Assembly: GCA_903953895.1 (NCBI GenBank)
Contig: CAJBLH010000090.1
Coordinates: 1 to 47,397, forward strand
From: an uncultured Desulfobacteraceae bacterium
Lineage (GTDB): Bacteria > Desulfobacterota > Desulfobacteria > Desulfobacterales > Desulfatirhabdiaceae
Length of the DNA: 47,397 nucleotides
Direction: 5' to 3'
Position 1 is the stretch's first letter, and each line of letters opens with the position of its first letter. Below, piece by piece: positions 16,053 through 24,496 of the stretch. The position numbers and the translations under genes were made by a program. The notes under the pieces were generated by a model. The model was given only the letters and a program-made list of their open reading frames with translations. It was not told the DNA's origin and searched no databases.

Positions 16053-18242
16053 ATGATGTTATCCCGTATCAAAGAAAGGCGCATCCTCAGCCTGAACACC
16101 CGATGGGGTTACGGGCTGGCGGTATTTCTGATCTGTCTGCTGGCAGTTGTGATATACAGCAACACCTTTCAGTCCCCGTTTGTTTTTGATGACCAGCATA
16201 CCATCCAAGAAAATGCCAAAATCAGGGATATCGATAATTTTTATACACCCGATGTATTGCAATCCCAAAGACCTCTGGTGGATTTTACATTCGCTCTGAA
16301 TTATCATTTCGGCAAGCTTCGGGTATTCGGATATCATCTTGTTAATCTGCTGATTCACGCTGCAAACGGTATTATGGTTTTTTTTCTGTCTCAGATGCTC
16401 TTTCGGAAGTTGACCCGGGCGGACGATCTGAGCATTTATCTTTCAGCGTTGTTCGCTGCACTGATTTTTACTGCCCATCCCTTGCAAACGCAGGCGGTAA
16501 CCTATATCTCCCAGCGATATACCGAGATGGCCGCATTATTTTATTTAGGTTCGGTCATGGCCTACATTAAGGCAAGGGATGCAAGATCAGCAACGAAACA
16601 GGCAGCCAGCGGTGGGTTTTTCCTGGTAGCGGCTGTCTGCGGCGCGCTGGCATTTTTGTGTAAGCAGAATTCCGCTAGTCTGCCCCTGGCCATTCTTCTG
16701 GTTGAATATGTCTGCTATGATCAAAGCCGTCATGGGTGGATTAAAAAACTGTATTTGATCCTTCCGATAATTGTCTTGTTTGGATTTTTTTATGCTTACA
16801 ATACGGGACTGTTCCGCCACGATATCCAGGTTGGCACGTTTCTGGAGGATGTTTCAGAAAAAGCCCGTGAGACACAGAATGTCGACAGATGGCGCTATTT
16901 ATGCACGCAGTTCAATGTCGTAGTCATTTATATCCGGTTGCTGGTCATCCCCGTTCAGCAGAATCTGGATTACGTCTATCCATTTAATAAAGGTTTTTTT
17001 GATGGTGCTACGCCTTACTCCTTTACCTTGCTTCTGGGGGCGCTGGCCGCCGGCTGGTGGTGCCGAAAAAAACAATCTATGATTTTTTTGGGAGTGTTTT
17101 GGTTTTTCATTACCCTCTCAGTGGAGTCTAGTATTATCCCGATTCGGGATGCCTTGTTTGAGCATCGGCTCTACCTGCCTATGTTCGGATTTTCAATCAT
17201 TGCCGGCAGTCTTATGGAAAGGTTCTTCTCTAAGCACCGTTTAATCGTCTGTGGTGTAATGATGACCATTGTGATATCTCTATCTTCATTAACTTACAGT
17301 CGGAATCAAGTCTGGCGAAACGATGTATTGCTGTGGTCGGATGTGGTGCAGAAAAATCCATCAAATTACAGGGGATTGACGAATTTAGGGAATGCATTGA
17401 TGGAGCGAGGTGATTTGAAAGGAGCAATGGATAAATATGACCGAGTGTTACAAATAAAACCCGAAGATCATATTGCGCTTTACAACAAGGGGGTGTTGTT
17501 AGAACGCACTGGAAAGAAACAGGAATCTGTGTCCATGATTCAAAAAGCGATTCGAATAAAGCCGGACTATGTAAAGGCGTTGATCAATCTAGGTGTTTTT
17601 GCCGCAAGAAGTGGAAAAATCAATGAAGCCATTGGATATTTTCAAAAGGCGCTGACTATCCAGCCGCAGTCCATGGAGGCGAATTTGAATATGGCCACTG
17701 TATTAGCCGGCACAGGAAAAGTGGAACCAGCGGTTGAACACTATCTGAAAGTGCTGTATATGGAGCCAGATAACTCGAAGGCACATAAAAAAGTCGGGTT
17801 GCTTCTCCACATCTTGACACGATATAACGATGCAGTTTTTCATTATCATGAATCCATACGGACAGATCCGAATGATGCTGACGCATTTCTGAATCTGGGG
17901 AATTCGCAGTTGGCCTTAAATCTTATAGATGAAGCTGTTGGGTCTTTGAAGGAAGCGATTCGTTTAAATCCAAAGTCAATCGAAGCCTACATAAACCTGG
18001 GCGGGATATATCTGCGGATTGGAAATAACGCGGATGCTATTAAGCAATTTGATGAAGTGCTTAAAATCAATCCTGATTCGTTTGAAGCCCACGCTAATTT
18101 AGGCCATGCGCAGTATCTTCAAGGAAACTGGCCGGAAGCGATGAAGCAGCTAGGGATTGCCTACAGGCTGAAGCCGGACTCAAAAGAAATATTGGATAAC
18201 ATCAATAAAATTCTTCTCAGTAAACCAAATACAGGTAACTGA
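16053..18242 (+). CDS. TMTC-like polytopic membrane protein with C-terminal TPR repeats (putative O-glycosyltransferase)
   Basis: The 729-residue protein has about ten membrane segments over residues 20-430 and then eight TPR units (about 445-720; LTNLGNALMERGDLKGAMDK is the first). The membrane part resembles the DUF1736/TMTC family of GT-C-type O-mannosyltransferases: an early lumenal acidic pair (FVFDDQHTI, Asp46-Asp47), then SQRPLVDFTFALNY and FGYHLVNLLIHAANG. TMTC proteins use polyprenyl-phosphate mannose; activity here is inferred. It starts 22 bases after gspD behind AGAGG and precedes a GspC-like gene, so it sits inside the T2SS gene set. That position suggests it modifies secreted proteins or pseudopilins. 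The second half is richer in A and T than the gsp genes. Confidence 0.75.
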   Translation: MMLSRIKERRILSLNTRWGYGLAVFLICLLAVVIYSNTFQSPFVFDDQHTIQENAKIRDIDNFYTPDVLQSQRPLVDFTFALNYHFGKLRVFGYHLVNLLIHAANGIMVFFLSQMLFRKLTRADDLSIYLSALFAALIFTAHPLQTQAVTYISQRYTEMAALFYLGSVMAYIKARDARSATKQAASGGFFLVAAVCGALAFLCKQNSASLPLAILLVEYVCYDQSRHGWIKKLYLILPIIVLFGFFYAYNTGLFRHDIQVGTFLEDVSEKARETQNVDRWRYLCTQFNVVVIYIRLLVIPVQQNLDYVYPFNKGFFDGATPYSFTLLLGALAAGWWCRKKQSMIFLGVFWFFITLSVESSIIPIRDALFEHRLYLPMFGFSIIAGSLMERFFSKHRLIVCGVMMTIVISLSSLTYSRNQVWRNDVLLWSDVVQKNPSNYRGLTNLGNALMERGDLKGAMDKYDRVLQIKPEDHIALYNKGVLLERTGKKQESVSMIQKAIRIKPDYVKALINLGVFAARSGKINEAIGYFQKALTIQPQSMEANLNMATVLAGTGKVEPAVEHYLKVLYMEPDNSKAHKKVGLLLHILTRYNDAVFHYHESIRTDPNDADAFLNLGNSQLALNLIDEAVGSLKEAIRLNPKSIEAYINLGGIYLRIGNNADAIKQFDEVLKINPDSFEAHANLGHAQYLQGNWPEAMKQLGIAYRLKPDSKEILDNINKILLSKPNTGN

Positions 18243-18246
18243 TTAC

Positions 18247-18340
18247 TATAGACTTTCAGAAAATTCATTTCGCAAGGCAGCAGGGAGGGAATAGGCCTTT
18301 TCCCGCCATTCCCGACCGATAACGAAGCGATATTATTTTT
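18247..18340. repeat. Palindromic MITE-like element, copy 2 (one end eroded)
   Basis: This is the reverse complement of the element at 2205, nearly identical through the interior. It starts four bases after the preceding stop. The far terminal repeat is replaced by unrelated sequence (ATGAATGCC...), so only one terminal arm is intact. It separates the TMTC-like gene from the GspC-like gene and could act as an RNA hairpin between them. Confidence 0.88.
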
Positions 18341-18376
18341 ATGAATGCCTAAATATCTATGCAAGGAGAGATACTT

Positions 18377-19090
18377 ATGACGGTGCGAATTATGATGATT
18401 GCGGGGTTTGTTGTCGGTGTTGCGGCAGTGGGAACGATATACGCTGACAATGTGCCGATGGTTGAACGGCACATTTTTATTCCTGAAGCGATAAATGAAC
18501 AAAAGGAAGAGGCGCCGGTTGCACCGGTCGCCACTGTTTCGGCACTCGAAAAAGAAATTCAGTTTACGGGCGTTATAGTAACGGCAAAAGGGAAGCAAGC
18601 CATCATCTCCGAAATCGCAAAAAATGATAAATCAAAACAAAAACGGGCAATTACTCTTAAAGAAGGGGAGCAGATCAAAGGAATGACCGTCAAGGAGATT
18701 GGCGCCAATTACGTCGTGCTGAACACAAAAGAAAACACGGTCAGGATGGATTTGTACAAAGGAGCAAAAATGCGGCCTGCACCGGCTGCTGAGCCAGTTG
18801 ATGCTCAGTCGAAGCAGAAAATGTCTGCGGATGCGCAGCCGCCAGCAGCGGCCAAAAACAACACAAAATCTGCAAACGAAAGTCCGGCTGAGGATACGCC
18901 GGCCGAGAAGCCGTTGGGCAGTCCTTTCGGCGGCGCAAATGCCGGCAAAAGTGTTGAAGATAGGCCAGTCAATGCTGGAAGCGAATCGAACCCTTTTATA
19001 GATATATTAAAAAGAGGTGGAAGAACCCCAGCCAGCCATGGGAATGAGCCTGTGACGCTGCCGTTTAATCTTCCGCAAGCGAATCAATAA
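18377..19090 (+). CDS. gspC: GspC/PilP-like HR-domain periplasmic protein
   Basis: The 237-residue protein has an N-terminal signal or membrane segment (MMIAGFVVGVAAVGTIYA), a short linker, a small beta domain at about residues 55-120 (FTGVIVTAKGKQAIISE, LKEGEQIKGMTVKEIG, YVVLNTKENTVRM) and a long Ala/Pro/Ser-rich tail. The domain has the pattern of the homology region of GspC and of PilP, which binds the secretin N0 domain. No GspC or PDZ domain is otherwise present in the locus, so this is the best candidate for the inner-membrane-secretin connector. ATG 18377 has an excellent AAGGAG; the palindromic element lies just upstream. The gene symbol is tentative. Confidence 0.6.
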   Translation: MTVRIMMIAGFVVGVAAVGTIYADNVPMVERHIFIPEAINEQKEEAPVAPVATVSALEKEIQFTGVIVTAKGKQAIISEIAKNDKSKQKRAITLKEGEQIKGMTVKEIGANYVVLNTKENTVRMDLYKGAKMRPAPAAEPVDAQSKQKMSADAQPPAAAKNNTKSANESPAEDTPAEKPLGSPFGGANAGKSVEDRPVNAGSESNPFIDILKRGGRTPASHGNEPVTLPFNLPQANQ

Positions 19091-19374
19091 TGTGCTTGCC
19101 TGCATTCGGATCAATTGTTGTTTAATAATTAGAAAATGCAAAATTATGTTGATTTTTTCTGCTGTTGAGTTAATCTTGCCTCAGCTTAAATTCGGAGCAG
19201 GATGGTATGCATCAGGATGCTTGTTCAAGGACATTCCACCGTTAGATAAAAACGATGAACAAAATATTCCTTGCAATAAAAGAATCTTTTCGATATAAGA
19301 ATCAAGACGATACTATACTGAGTGCCTAATTTAATTGATAAAGTATAACTAAATGCGAAAGAAGCAGATTGCAT
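19091..19374. other. AT-rich intergenic region before cassette A
   Basis: About 280 bases with no supported gene. A TATACT-like -10 near 19310 and a TTGATA/TATAAC pair near 19340 hint at a promoter, but spacings are poor. Composition shifts here from the GC-richer gsp genes to the AT-rich cassette. Confidence 0.4.
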
Positions 19375-19962
19375 ATGCGGATAAATCTGGGTCAGGTTGA
19401 AGATAAAATATTGTTTCTAATTGCTGTTGTAATGATAATAATTGTGGGCGCGGTTGGGTCTGGGGAGTCGGGGGAAAATCCCAAAGGTAATGTCGTGGCG
19501 GAAGGTGATGGATTTGTGATGACCCAGGAAAATGTAGATACATTCAATGCGTATTTCGAATCTCAAAATCAGAAAAGACCTCGGAAAGAGTTAATCCATA
19601 TCGCATTAAAATATGAATTGCTGTCGAGAGAATACAGCAAAAATCACGATAGCCAATTGGCGACGCCAGGTTCCGAAAGTGTGGCTCTGAAGGTTTCGCA
19701 AGCAAACAAATATATTCAAAAAGTGCTGGATGATTGGGAAATACCTGGAGTTGTCATAGAGTCGTTTTACCGGGCTAATCCCGAAAAATTCAAATCAGGA
19801 ACGGCGTCGGATGGAAAAATAATCGTAATGCCGATTGATGATGCGCTAAGAGAAGATATCCGTTTTATGATCATTGAAAGCAAAAAAGAGCTTATTGTCA
19901 AAGAATTGGTTGACAAGCTGATCATTCAATATAGAATAAAAACGTTTGAATCAAATAATTAG
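19375..19962 (+). CDS. Cassette A gene 1: exported SurA-N/PpiC-like protein
   Basis: The 195-residue protein has one N-terminal hydrophobic segment (ILFLIAVVMIIIVGAVG), then a helical domain beginning VAEGDGFVMTQENVDTFNAY. The pattern of an early GDGFV(x)T segment, a helix with IALKYELLSREY and a later IESFYRANPEKFK helix is reminiscent of the N-terminal chaperone domain of SurA/PpiC-type peptidyl-prolyl isomerases, but I see no parvulin catalytic domain. It aligns end to end with the protein at 40036-40611 (GDGFV, NPEKF/YPEKF, C-terminal helix). It probably works in the periplasm on the exported proteins encoded downstream; that is inference. The start is ATG 19375, without a strong ribosome site. 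Confidence 0.65.
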   Translation: MRINLGQVEDKILFLIAVVMIIIVGAVGSGESGENPKGNVVAEGDGFVMTQENVDTFNAYFESQNQKRPRKELIHIALKYELLSREYSKNHDSQLATPGSESVALKVSQANKYIQKVLDDWEIPGVVIESFYRANPEKFKSGTASDGKIIVMPIDDALREDIRFMIIESKKELIVKELVDKLIIQYRIKTFESNN

Positions 19963-19977
19963 CAAGGTAAAATCAAA

Positions 19978-20454
19978 TTGAACAAAAAATCCTTGAATTT
20001 CATAAATTCTTCTGTTATGAAACTCATTATGGTCTTATTGCTGAGCGCAGGTTGTGCAACGACATCTGATAAAACCATTCAATTGATATATCAGTCCGAT
20101 AAAGCATCCGCGACGATCTGGCCAGATAAGAAAATGGAAAAACAGTTTTCTAAATATTGGTTCAATCGTTTTTCTGGTGAAATACAGGCGAATTATGCAG
20201 CAGAATATCCATATTTCCGTGAACGTGTTTCGTTTCCAAAGTACCAGACCTATGTGCAGCATGCGGAAAAAAATGCATTGGTAAATATGGAAATATTTCA
20301 GATCCGGTATGTGTCCGACTATCTGGTGGCGGTTGATTGCTTGGCGACAATACAAATAGGTAGCAAAATAGAAAAGGTATCTATTATTGATCGCTGGGTT
20401 TTGGTGGATGAAGAATGGTTTCATGTCATCCGGGATCCATTGTTTCGAATATAA
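19978..20454 (+). CDS. Cassette A gene 2: small lipoprotein
   Basis: The 158-residue protein has a type II signal (LIMVLLLSAGC) and a compact alpha/beta domain with IWPDKKMEKQFSKYW near the start and WVLVDEEWFHVIRDPLF near the end. Its partner at 40624-41130 shows the same landmarks (QWPDNDLQKRFQQYW; SWLLIPGQWYHVLKDPF). The strand pattern with a WFHV-type ending recalls NTF2-like folds, but I cannot assign a family. TTG 19978 with AAGG upstream gives a full-length signal; ATG 20017 would leave a very short one. It follows gene 1 by 15 bases and is probably in the same transcript. Confidence 0.7.
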   Translation: MNKKSLNFINSSVMKLIMVLLLSAGCATTSDKTIQLIYQSDKASATIWPDKKMEKQFSKYWFNRFSGEIQANYAAEYPYFRERVSFPKYQTYVQHAEKNALVNMEIFQIRYVSDYLVAVDCLATIQIGSKIEKVSIIDRWVLVDEEWFHVIRDPLFRI

Positions 20455-20493
20455 TGATCAACCACAAGATGAAAAATTGTTAGGAGAATAACA

Positions 20494-20595
20494 TTGAAAA
20501 AGAAAGGGGGCGATGAAAAAACAGGGTGTTTTGTATGCAAGTCTATATTTAATGTTGTAGAAGTTATGGTTAAAATAAAAGGAGGAAGAAAATGA
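20494..20595 (+). CDS. Possible 33-residue peptide coupled to cassette A gene 3
   Basis: TTG 20494 is preceded by AGGAG at seven bases and opens a 33-codon frame whose TGA overlaps the ATG of the next gene (ATGA). The peptide is basic with a CFVC pair and ends in VKIKGGRK; the next gene's ribosome site GGAGG lies within it. A shorter frame with similar ends (K-GGD, VKI) lies at the matching place in cassette B. It could be a true small protein, a leader peptide coupling translation, or chance. Confidence 0.4.
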   Translation: MKKKGGDEKTGCFVCKSIFNVVEVMVKIKGGRK

Positions 20596-21962
20596 AAAGA
20601 TTGCTTAAGTATACTGGCCTTATATTGATGGTGCTGATGGCAAGCGGATCAGTTTGGGCGTACGATTACAACGATCATGTTACAGTTGCTCCGAATAACA
20701 AGGGTGATGTATTGATATTCCCCTATTACTTGGCTGTAGATGGTGGATGGCAAACCAAATTGACTGTTATTAATACCGATGAAGTAAATTCACTTGTTGC
20801 AAAAATTGTTATCAGAAGTTTTAAAAACAGCGAAGAATTGCTTGACTTTTTCTTGTACCTTTCGCCTGCAGACGTCTGGACAGGAACAATGTTGTATGAT
20901 GCAGCTATAAACAGAGTTGTGATAGACAGCACGGATGATAGCTGCCTAGCATCAAGCTCAGGTACAACATTAGCAACACTTGTATGGGCAAGTACGATCA
21001 CACCCACAGTACAAAAGCTGCATCAGGGGCTTTTCCCTGTTAGTTGTGGAGATGATGGTGACTTTTTAGGGTATATTGAGGTGTTTACGGCAGCATCTGG
21101 TAATGCAGGCGCAAGACCTCTAAAAAAAGATACGATATGGTCTGAATACGATAAATTAGTGAATGGCGCTGCCGCTTCCAGTTTGCTGAGATATGCTAGC
21201 GCCGCGTGGACAAGACCAAATGTTCTTGCTGGGTTTATGCAGTTGCAGAATCCTATGGCTGGCCTTGATGCTTCTCTTCGGGCGACCACATTGAAAGACA
21301 ATCTCAACACTGGACGAATGACCACAAGTGCTGAAACACGTCTTGGAGAGAATTCGCGAAATACTCTGGGAGAAGTTGAGGCTGCTTTGACCAAAGACGA
21401 TATTGCTATGCCGTATGTCAACGGTAGTGATGTTGCAATTCATATTTTCACTTTCCCAACCAAACTGACAAATGTAGAAAATGGTTGTGAAAACAGTGAT
21501 ACTGAGGATATTGCAGTTTTTGGACCTTATTTTAATGTACCCCCGCATGTAACGGCTCAGTATTGTGTAGATTACCAGACGGCTGTATACGACCTCAGAG
21601 AAAATACACCAGGTACCGGTCCTTTTTCAGGTGGTTCTCTCGAAACACGTGAATTTTGTGCTGAAGTCAATATTGTAGCAGCCGACGTATTCCCATCTGG
21701 ATATGTCGAAGGCTGGGCACATTACTTTTTCCCACACAACGTCCAGTACCCGACTACTACCCAGATTTTGGCGCCTTTTAGTAGGTGGATAACCTACTTT
21801 GGTGCACCGGTACTGCCAACTTATCTCTCAATTGGAGCAACCGGGCTATCTGCTAATTATGGGGCATGGGATGATGAATTGGTATTTTGTGGAACAACTG
21901 CTGTAACTACCCTGATGGATTATCAATATTCAGATTCTGCACCGGCAACTGGTTGCAACTAA
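20592..21962 (+). CDS. Cassette A gene 3: large exported protein, family unrecognised
   Basis: The 456-residue protein has a clear signal peptide (LMVLMASGSVWA, cleavage before YDYND) and a beta-rich mature part. Landmarks shared with the copy at 41265-42614 are HVTVAPNNKGDVLIFPYY, LTVINTDEVNSLVAKIVIRS, LYLSPADVWTG, STDDS, LGYIEVFTA, YDLRENTP, EGWAHY and ITYFGAPVLP, in the same order over the full length. The early NxKGDxLxFPYY and TVINT/SxVAKV segments look like a repeated immunoglobulin-like beta-sandwich. An excellent GGAGG precedes ATG 20592. No enzyme motif is visible; a surface or matrix role is likely. The likely export route is Sec, then possibly the neighbouring T2SS. Confidence 0.75.
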   Translation: MKRLLKYTGLILMVLMASGSVWAYDYNDHVTVAPNNKGDVLIFPYYLAVDGGWQTKLTVINTDEVNSLVAKIVIRSFKNSEELLDFFLYLSPADVWTGTMLYDAAINRVVIDSTDDSCLASSSGTTLATLVWASTITPTVQKLHQGLFPVSCGDDGDFLGYIEVFTAASGNAGARPLKKDTIWSEYDKLVNGAAASSLLRYASAAWTRPNVLAGFMQLQNPMAGLDASLRATTLKDNLNTGRMTTSAETRLGENSRNTLGEVEAALTKDDIAMPYVNGSDVAIHIFTFPTKLTNVENGCENSDTEDIAVFGPYFNVPPHVTAQYCVDYQTAVYDLRENTPGTGPFSGGSLETREFCAEVNIVAADVFPSGYVEGWAHYFFPHNVQYPTTTQILAPFSRWITYFGAPVLPTYLSIGATGLSANYGAWDDELVFCGTTAVTTLMDYQYSDSAPATGCN

Positions 21963-22002
21963 TAGATTTGTGGTGACATAAACTATTATCAAATCTGAAG
22001 GC

Positions 22003-22058
22003 AAACAAAATAAGACGGAACTCACATAATAGAGGGTTTCGTCTTATTTGTTTATTTA
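22003..22058 (+). terminator. Rho-independent-type terminator after cassette A gene 3
   Basis: The arms AAACAAAATAAGACGGAA and TTTCGTCTTATTTGTTT pair along about 15 positions with one bulge and one mismatch around a 16-base loop, followed by TATTTAG. It separates gene 3 from gene 4, which has its own promoter. Confidence 0.7.
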
Positions 22059-22219
22059 GTTCGCAGATAAGAGTTATAAGCGGCGCAGATGGCTGGAATT
22101 GCGTAGGAGATGACCAGCAGAAATGTATTATTCTATTAATAAATCAGTTCCGGTTTCTAAGTTCGATCTCTTAAATTTGCTAAAAATAAAGATAGCACAA
22201 GTGATCTGTATTAAGAAAT

Positions 22220-22248
22220 TTGATATTTATTTTCAATAAAGCTATAGC
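22220..22248 (+). promoter_or_regulatory. Sigma-70-type promoter for cassette A gene 4
   Basis: TTGATA (22220-22225), a 17-base spacer and TATAGC (22243-22248). Transcription would begin near 22255, exactly at the first arm of the hairpin that reaches the ribosome site. Confidence 0.55.
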
Positions 22249-22253
22249 AGTGG

Positions 22254-22309
22254 CCTATAACTTGCAAGTTCATTTATGCAATTTAAAAACAACCATAAGT
22301 TATAGGAGG
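22254..22309 (+). promoter_or_regulatory. 5'-leader hairpin overlapping the ribosome site of cassette A gene 4
   Basis: CCTATAACTT (22254-22263) is the perfect complement of AAGTTATAGG (22297-22306). The right arm takes in the first bases of the AGGAGG ribosome site (22304-22309) ahead of ATG 22315. A second small palindrome (AACTTGCAAGTT) overlaps the left arm and could compete with it. Pairing would partly hide the ribosome site. Confidence 0.55.
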
Positions 22310-22314
22310 ACTCT

Positions 22315-24078
22315 ATGAAAAGAAATTTCTTTTTTGTATCAAGATTTTTTGCCATTGTATCGGTGCTGTTTGTGCTATTTGTGATTCAGTCCTATGCTGA
22401 TTCTTATCCTGAAGGTCAATTTCAATCGCTGCACCAGATCCAAAAACTTTATGACTACACCGATGTATCTGGCCAGGCAAAAACACAGGCGCGAAAAGGG
22501 TTTCAATATCAAAACGATTTGACCGATTCGATCGTAGTATGTGGAAAAGAAAATTATCCTAGCTGCATAACTAATGTTGAAAATAAGCAATATCCTTTCT
22601 ATTACGGTGGTACAGGTGGTTTGATGTTATATAAGATATATATACCGCCTGGAGCGATATCAACAGTGGTATTTGCTTATGTTACGCAGTCCTCAACCAG
22701 TACGGCATATAGATCATTCGCTATCGCCAGATTTGGGCAGCCGCCTGATACCGATTCTTCATATTTTCCATCTGACAGCGATTACAAGTCATTTCCAAAT
22801 ACACCAGGAACTTTAGCACAAGCTACCAATAAAGATTATATTTGCAGAAATTCAGTTGGTTATTTAAATATTATCAAAGACTATGGAGTTAATATCACTT
22901 CAGAGTCTCAGGCTGGATGGCTATATGTTGTCATGAAAAATATTACTGGATCATTTATAAGTTATTCCGCACAATATGATGTAAATGTTGGGAATGTTTC
23001 CGATAAAACCACTTATTTGGGATGGTATAATGATAAAGACCTGAGCAATTCGTGGAGCACAATTGATGATCCACCAAGCACAATCGATGGTGTAACCCCA
23101 ACAACCACGCCGGCCCCAACAACCACGCCAGCCCCAACAGCCACGCCAGCTCCGACGACCACGCCGGCATCTACATGTGAGGATTTTCCTTGCGCCGATA
23201 GAGGCGGCAGGTGCGTGAATGGCGTTTGTGTGATACCGACGCCGACACCGACAGTTAAGCCGACGCCGACGCCGACGCCGACAGTTAAGCCGACGCCAAC
23301 GCCGACAGTTAAGCCGACGCCAACACCGACGCCGCCGACGACAACTGGATGCGATGTGGTAACTTGTTTATTAGTGAGTGGCGGTACCTGTGTGAATGAT
23401 GTGTGTGTAAAAGTGAACACAACGCCGACGCCGACGCCCACCCGAACGCCGACACCGACACCAACGCCAACCCCGACGCCAACGCCGACACCAACACCGA
23501 CACCGACACCGACACCGACGCCAACACCGACGCCAACACCGACGCCGACACCAACGCCGACACCGACGCCAACACCGACGCCGACGCCGTCACCGTCACC
23601 GTCACCGTCACCGTCACCCATTAGTTTTACAGCAAAATCGTTGTCTGAATTGTCAACTGTTCCGGCAGAAAAAATATCCTGTAAGGATATTGACCTGAGG
23701 AACCTCATTATTGTGCTTACGGCCAATACAACGCCGACAGGTAATCTCGCCTTTTATAGTGCACTGCTTTTTCCCGGAGAGACTCCTGCTGTTTATTTCA
23801 ACCAGAAAGATATTTTGAGTAAAGATTCTTTTATTTATCTTGCCACGGGTGATCCTATCAAGTCACATTTGAATCAAGCTTTTCCTGCTGGTGGGTGGCA
23901 GGATGATGCGTTTAAGTCATTATTCAATTCTCTATTAAGTACTTATCCTGAAATAACCTGTGATACTTTAGCAGAAGTTGGAGTAAGCTTTCTTTTTGGA
24001 TATACGTTTAACGGGAATCTCTCTGAATTTCAGGGGGCTCTATTCACTTTTTCCAATACGCCCTCCGGTATCAACTGA
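22315..24078 (+). CDS. Cassette A gene 4: exported multidomain protein with Pro-Thr linkers and Cys modules
   Basis: The 587-residue protein has a signal peptide ([18 protein letters not shown]) and an N-terminal domain to about residue 255, related to that of the 43934 protein ([29 protein letters not shown]...YLGWYND). A TTPAP linker (about 259-285), Cys module 1 ([19 protein letters not shown], 287-305), a PT linker, Cys module 2 ([20 protein letters not shown], 345-364), a long (PT)n/(PS)n linker (370-436) and a C-terminal domain with two further cysteines follow. The C-x4-C-x6/7-C-x4-C modules look like small disulphide-bonded EGF-like or knot folds. The layout recalls secreted binding proteins or enzymes with glycosylated linkers. 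No catalytic motif is visible. It has its own promoter. Confidence 0.75.
   Translation: MKRNFFFVSRFFAIVSVLFVLFVIQSYADSYPEGQFQSLHQIQKLYDYTDVSGQAKTQARKGFQYQNDLTDSIVVCGKENYPSCITNVENKQYPFYYGGTGGLMLYKIYIPPGAISTVVFAYVTQSSTSTAYRSFAIARFGQPPDTDSSYFPSDSDYKSFPNTPGTLAQATNKDYICRNSVGYLNIIKDYGVNITSESQAGWLYVVMKNITGSFISYSAQYDVNVGNVSDKTTYLGWYNDKDLSNSWSTIDDPPSTIDGVTPTTTPAPTTTPAPTATPAPTTTPASTCEDFPCADRGGRCVNGVCVIPTPTPTVKPTPTPTPTVKPTPTPTVKPTPTPTPPTTTGCDVVTCLLVSGGTCVNDVCVKVNTTPTPTPTRTPTPTPTPTPTPTPTPTPTPTPTPTPTPTPTPTPTPTPTPTPTPTPTPSPSPSPSPSPISFTAKSLSELSTVPAEKISCKDIDLRNLIIVLTANTTPTGNLAFYSALLFPGETPAVYFNQKDILSKDSFIYLATGDPIKSHLNQAFPAGGWQDDAFKSLFNSLLSTYPEITCDTLAEVGVSFLFGYTFNGNLSEFQGALFTFSNTPSGIN
23229..23619 (+). repeat. 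Hexanucleotide microsatellites encoding Pro-Thr / Pro-Ser linkers
   Basis: Runs of CCGACG, CCGACA and CCAACG units encode (PT)n from about 23229 to 23333 and again from 23423 to 23590, ending in four CCGTCA units (PS). They are interrupted by the second Cys module. Units are multiples of three, so length can vary without a frame change. The opposite strand reads as a meaningless Val-Gly repeat. Confidence 0.9.
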
Positions 24079-24098
24079 TATATGCAGATAATATGAGC

Positions 24099-24140
24099 TT
24101 GGGCGGTGGTGCGAATAACACGTACCGCCGCCCAAATTTG
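24099..24140 (+). terminator. Terminator at the end of cassette A
   Basis: TTGGGCGGTGGT pairs with ACCGCCGCCCAA (one G-T pair) around a 14-base loop, just 20 bases after the gene 4 stop. The T-run afterwards is weak (ATTTG). Confidence 0.65.
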
Positions 24141-24281
24141 TCCGTTATGCAGAATCGTCTAGCCTCCTTGATTTGCCCGCCTGCGCATGTTTACGAAAAA
24201 AACTTTATTCGAATAATCGACAAAAATCATGTAGTGTGATAAAAATCAAAGAAGTGTTTTACATCGCTTGAAATAGGCGGA

Positions 24282-24304
24282 TATTTGACATTAAATGTCA
24301 AATA
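24282..24304. promoter_or_regulatory. Perfect palindrome, candidate operator for the export cluster
   Basis: TATTTGACAT-TAA-ATGTCAAATA is a perfect 10-bp inverted repeat with a 3-bp spacer, followed at once by a third half-site (AATGTCAA, 24305-24312). It lies about 190 bases upstream of the Wzm gene, in a 400-base gap between a terminator and the cluster. The repeated half-sites suggest a repressor or activator dimer site, or overlap with a TTGACA-like -35. Confidence 0.45.
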
Positions 24305-24374
24305 AATGTCAACCTGCATTTATCGCTCTACACTTTCGTCATTCACGAATGCTTCAGGCGAGGAGTATATGGGA

Positions 24375-24470
24375 ATGACAAGGGAGCTAATGGATAATTT
24401 CAGATGGAAAAGTGTAACCTATTCCTGGGCTGTTATGAAGGATGCCAAGTATATCTGTTTTTATTATTGA
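24375..24470 (+). CDS. Possible 31-residue peptide upstream of wzm
   Basis: GAGGAG (24360-24365) sits nine bases before ATG 24375 (and three before ATG 24369). The 31-codon frame ends at TGA 24470, 26 bases before the permease start. It has no recognisable motif apart from a Tyr-rich end (ICFYY). The good ribosome site is the main support; it may be a leader peptide or chance. Confidence 0.25.
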   Translation: MTRELMDNFRWKSVTYSWAVMKDAKYICFYY

Positions 24471-24496
24471 GATAGAAAATTAATTAACAGGTGGCC

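Noticed and set aside
19092-19298. 68-codon frame after the GspC-like gene
   Set aside because: No ribosome site, Cys/Ile-rich random-looking product in an AT-rich gap.
23013-23726. Long minus-strand frame reading as a Val-Gly repeat
   Set aside because: It is the complement of the Pro-Thr microsatellite in a well-supported + strand gene; no ribosome site and no family.
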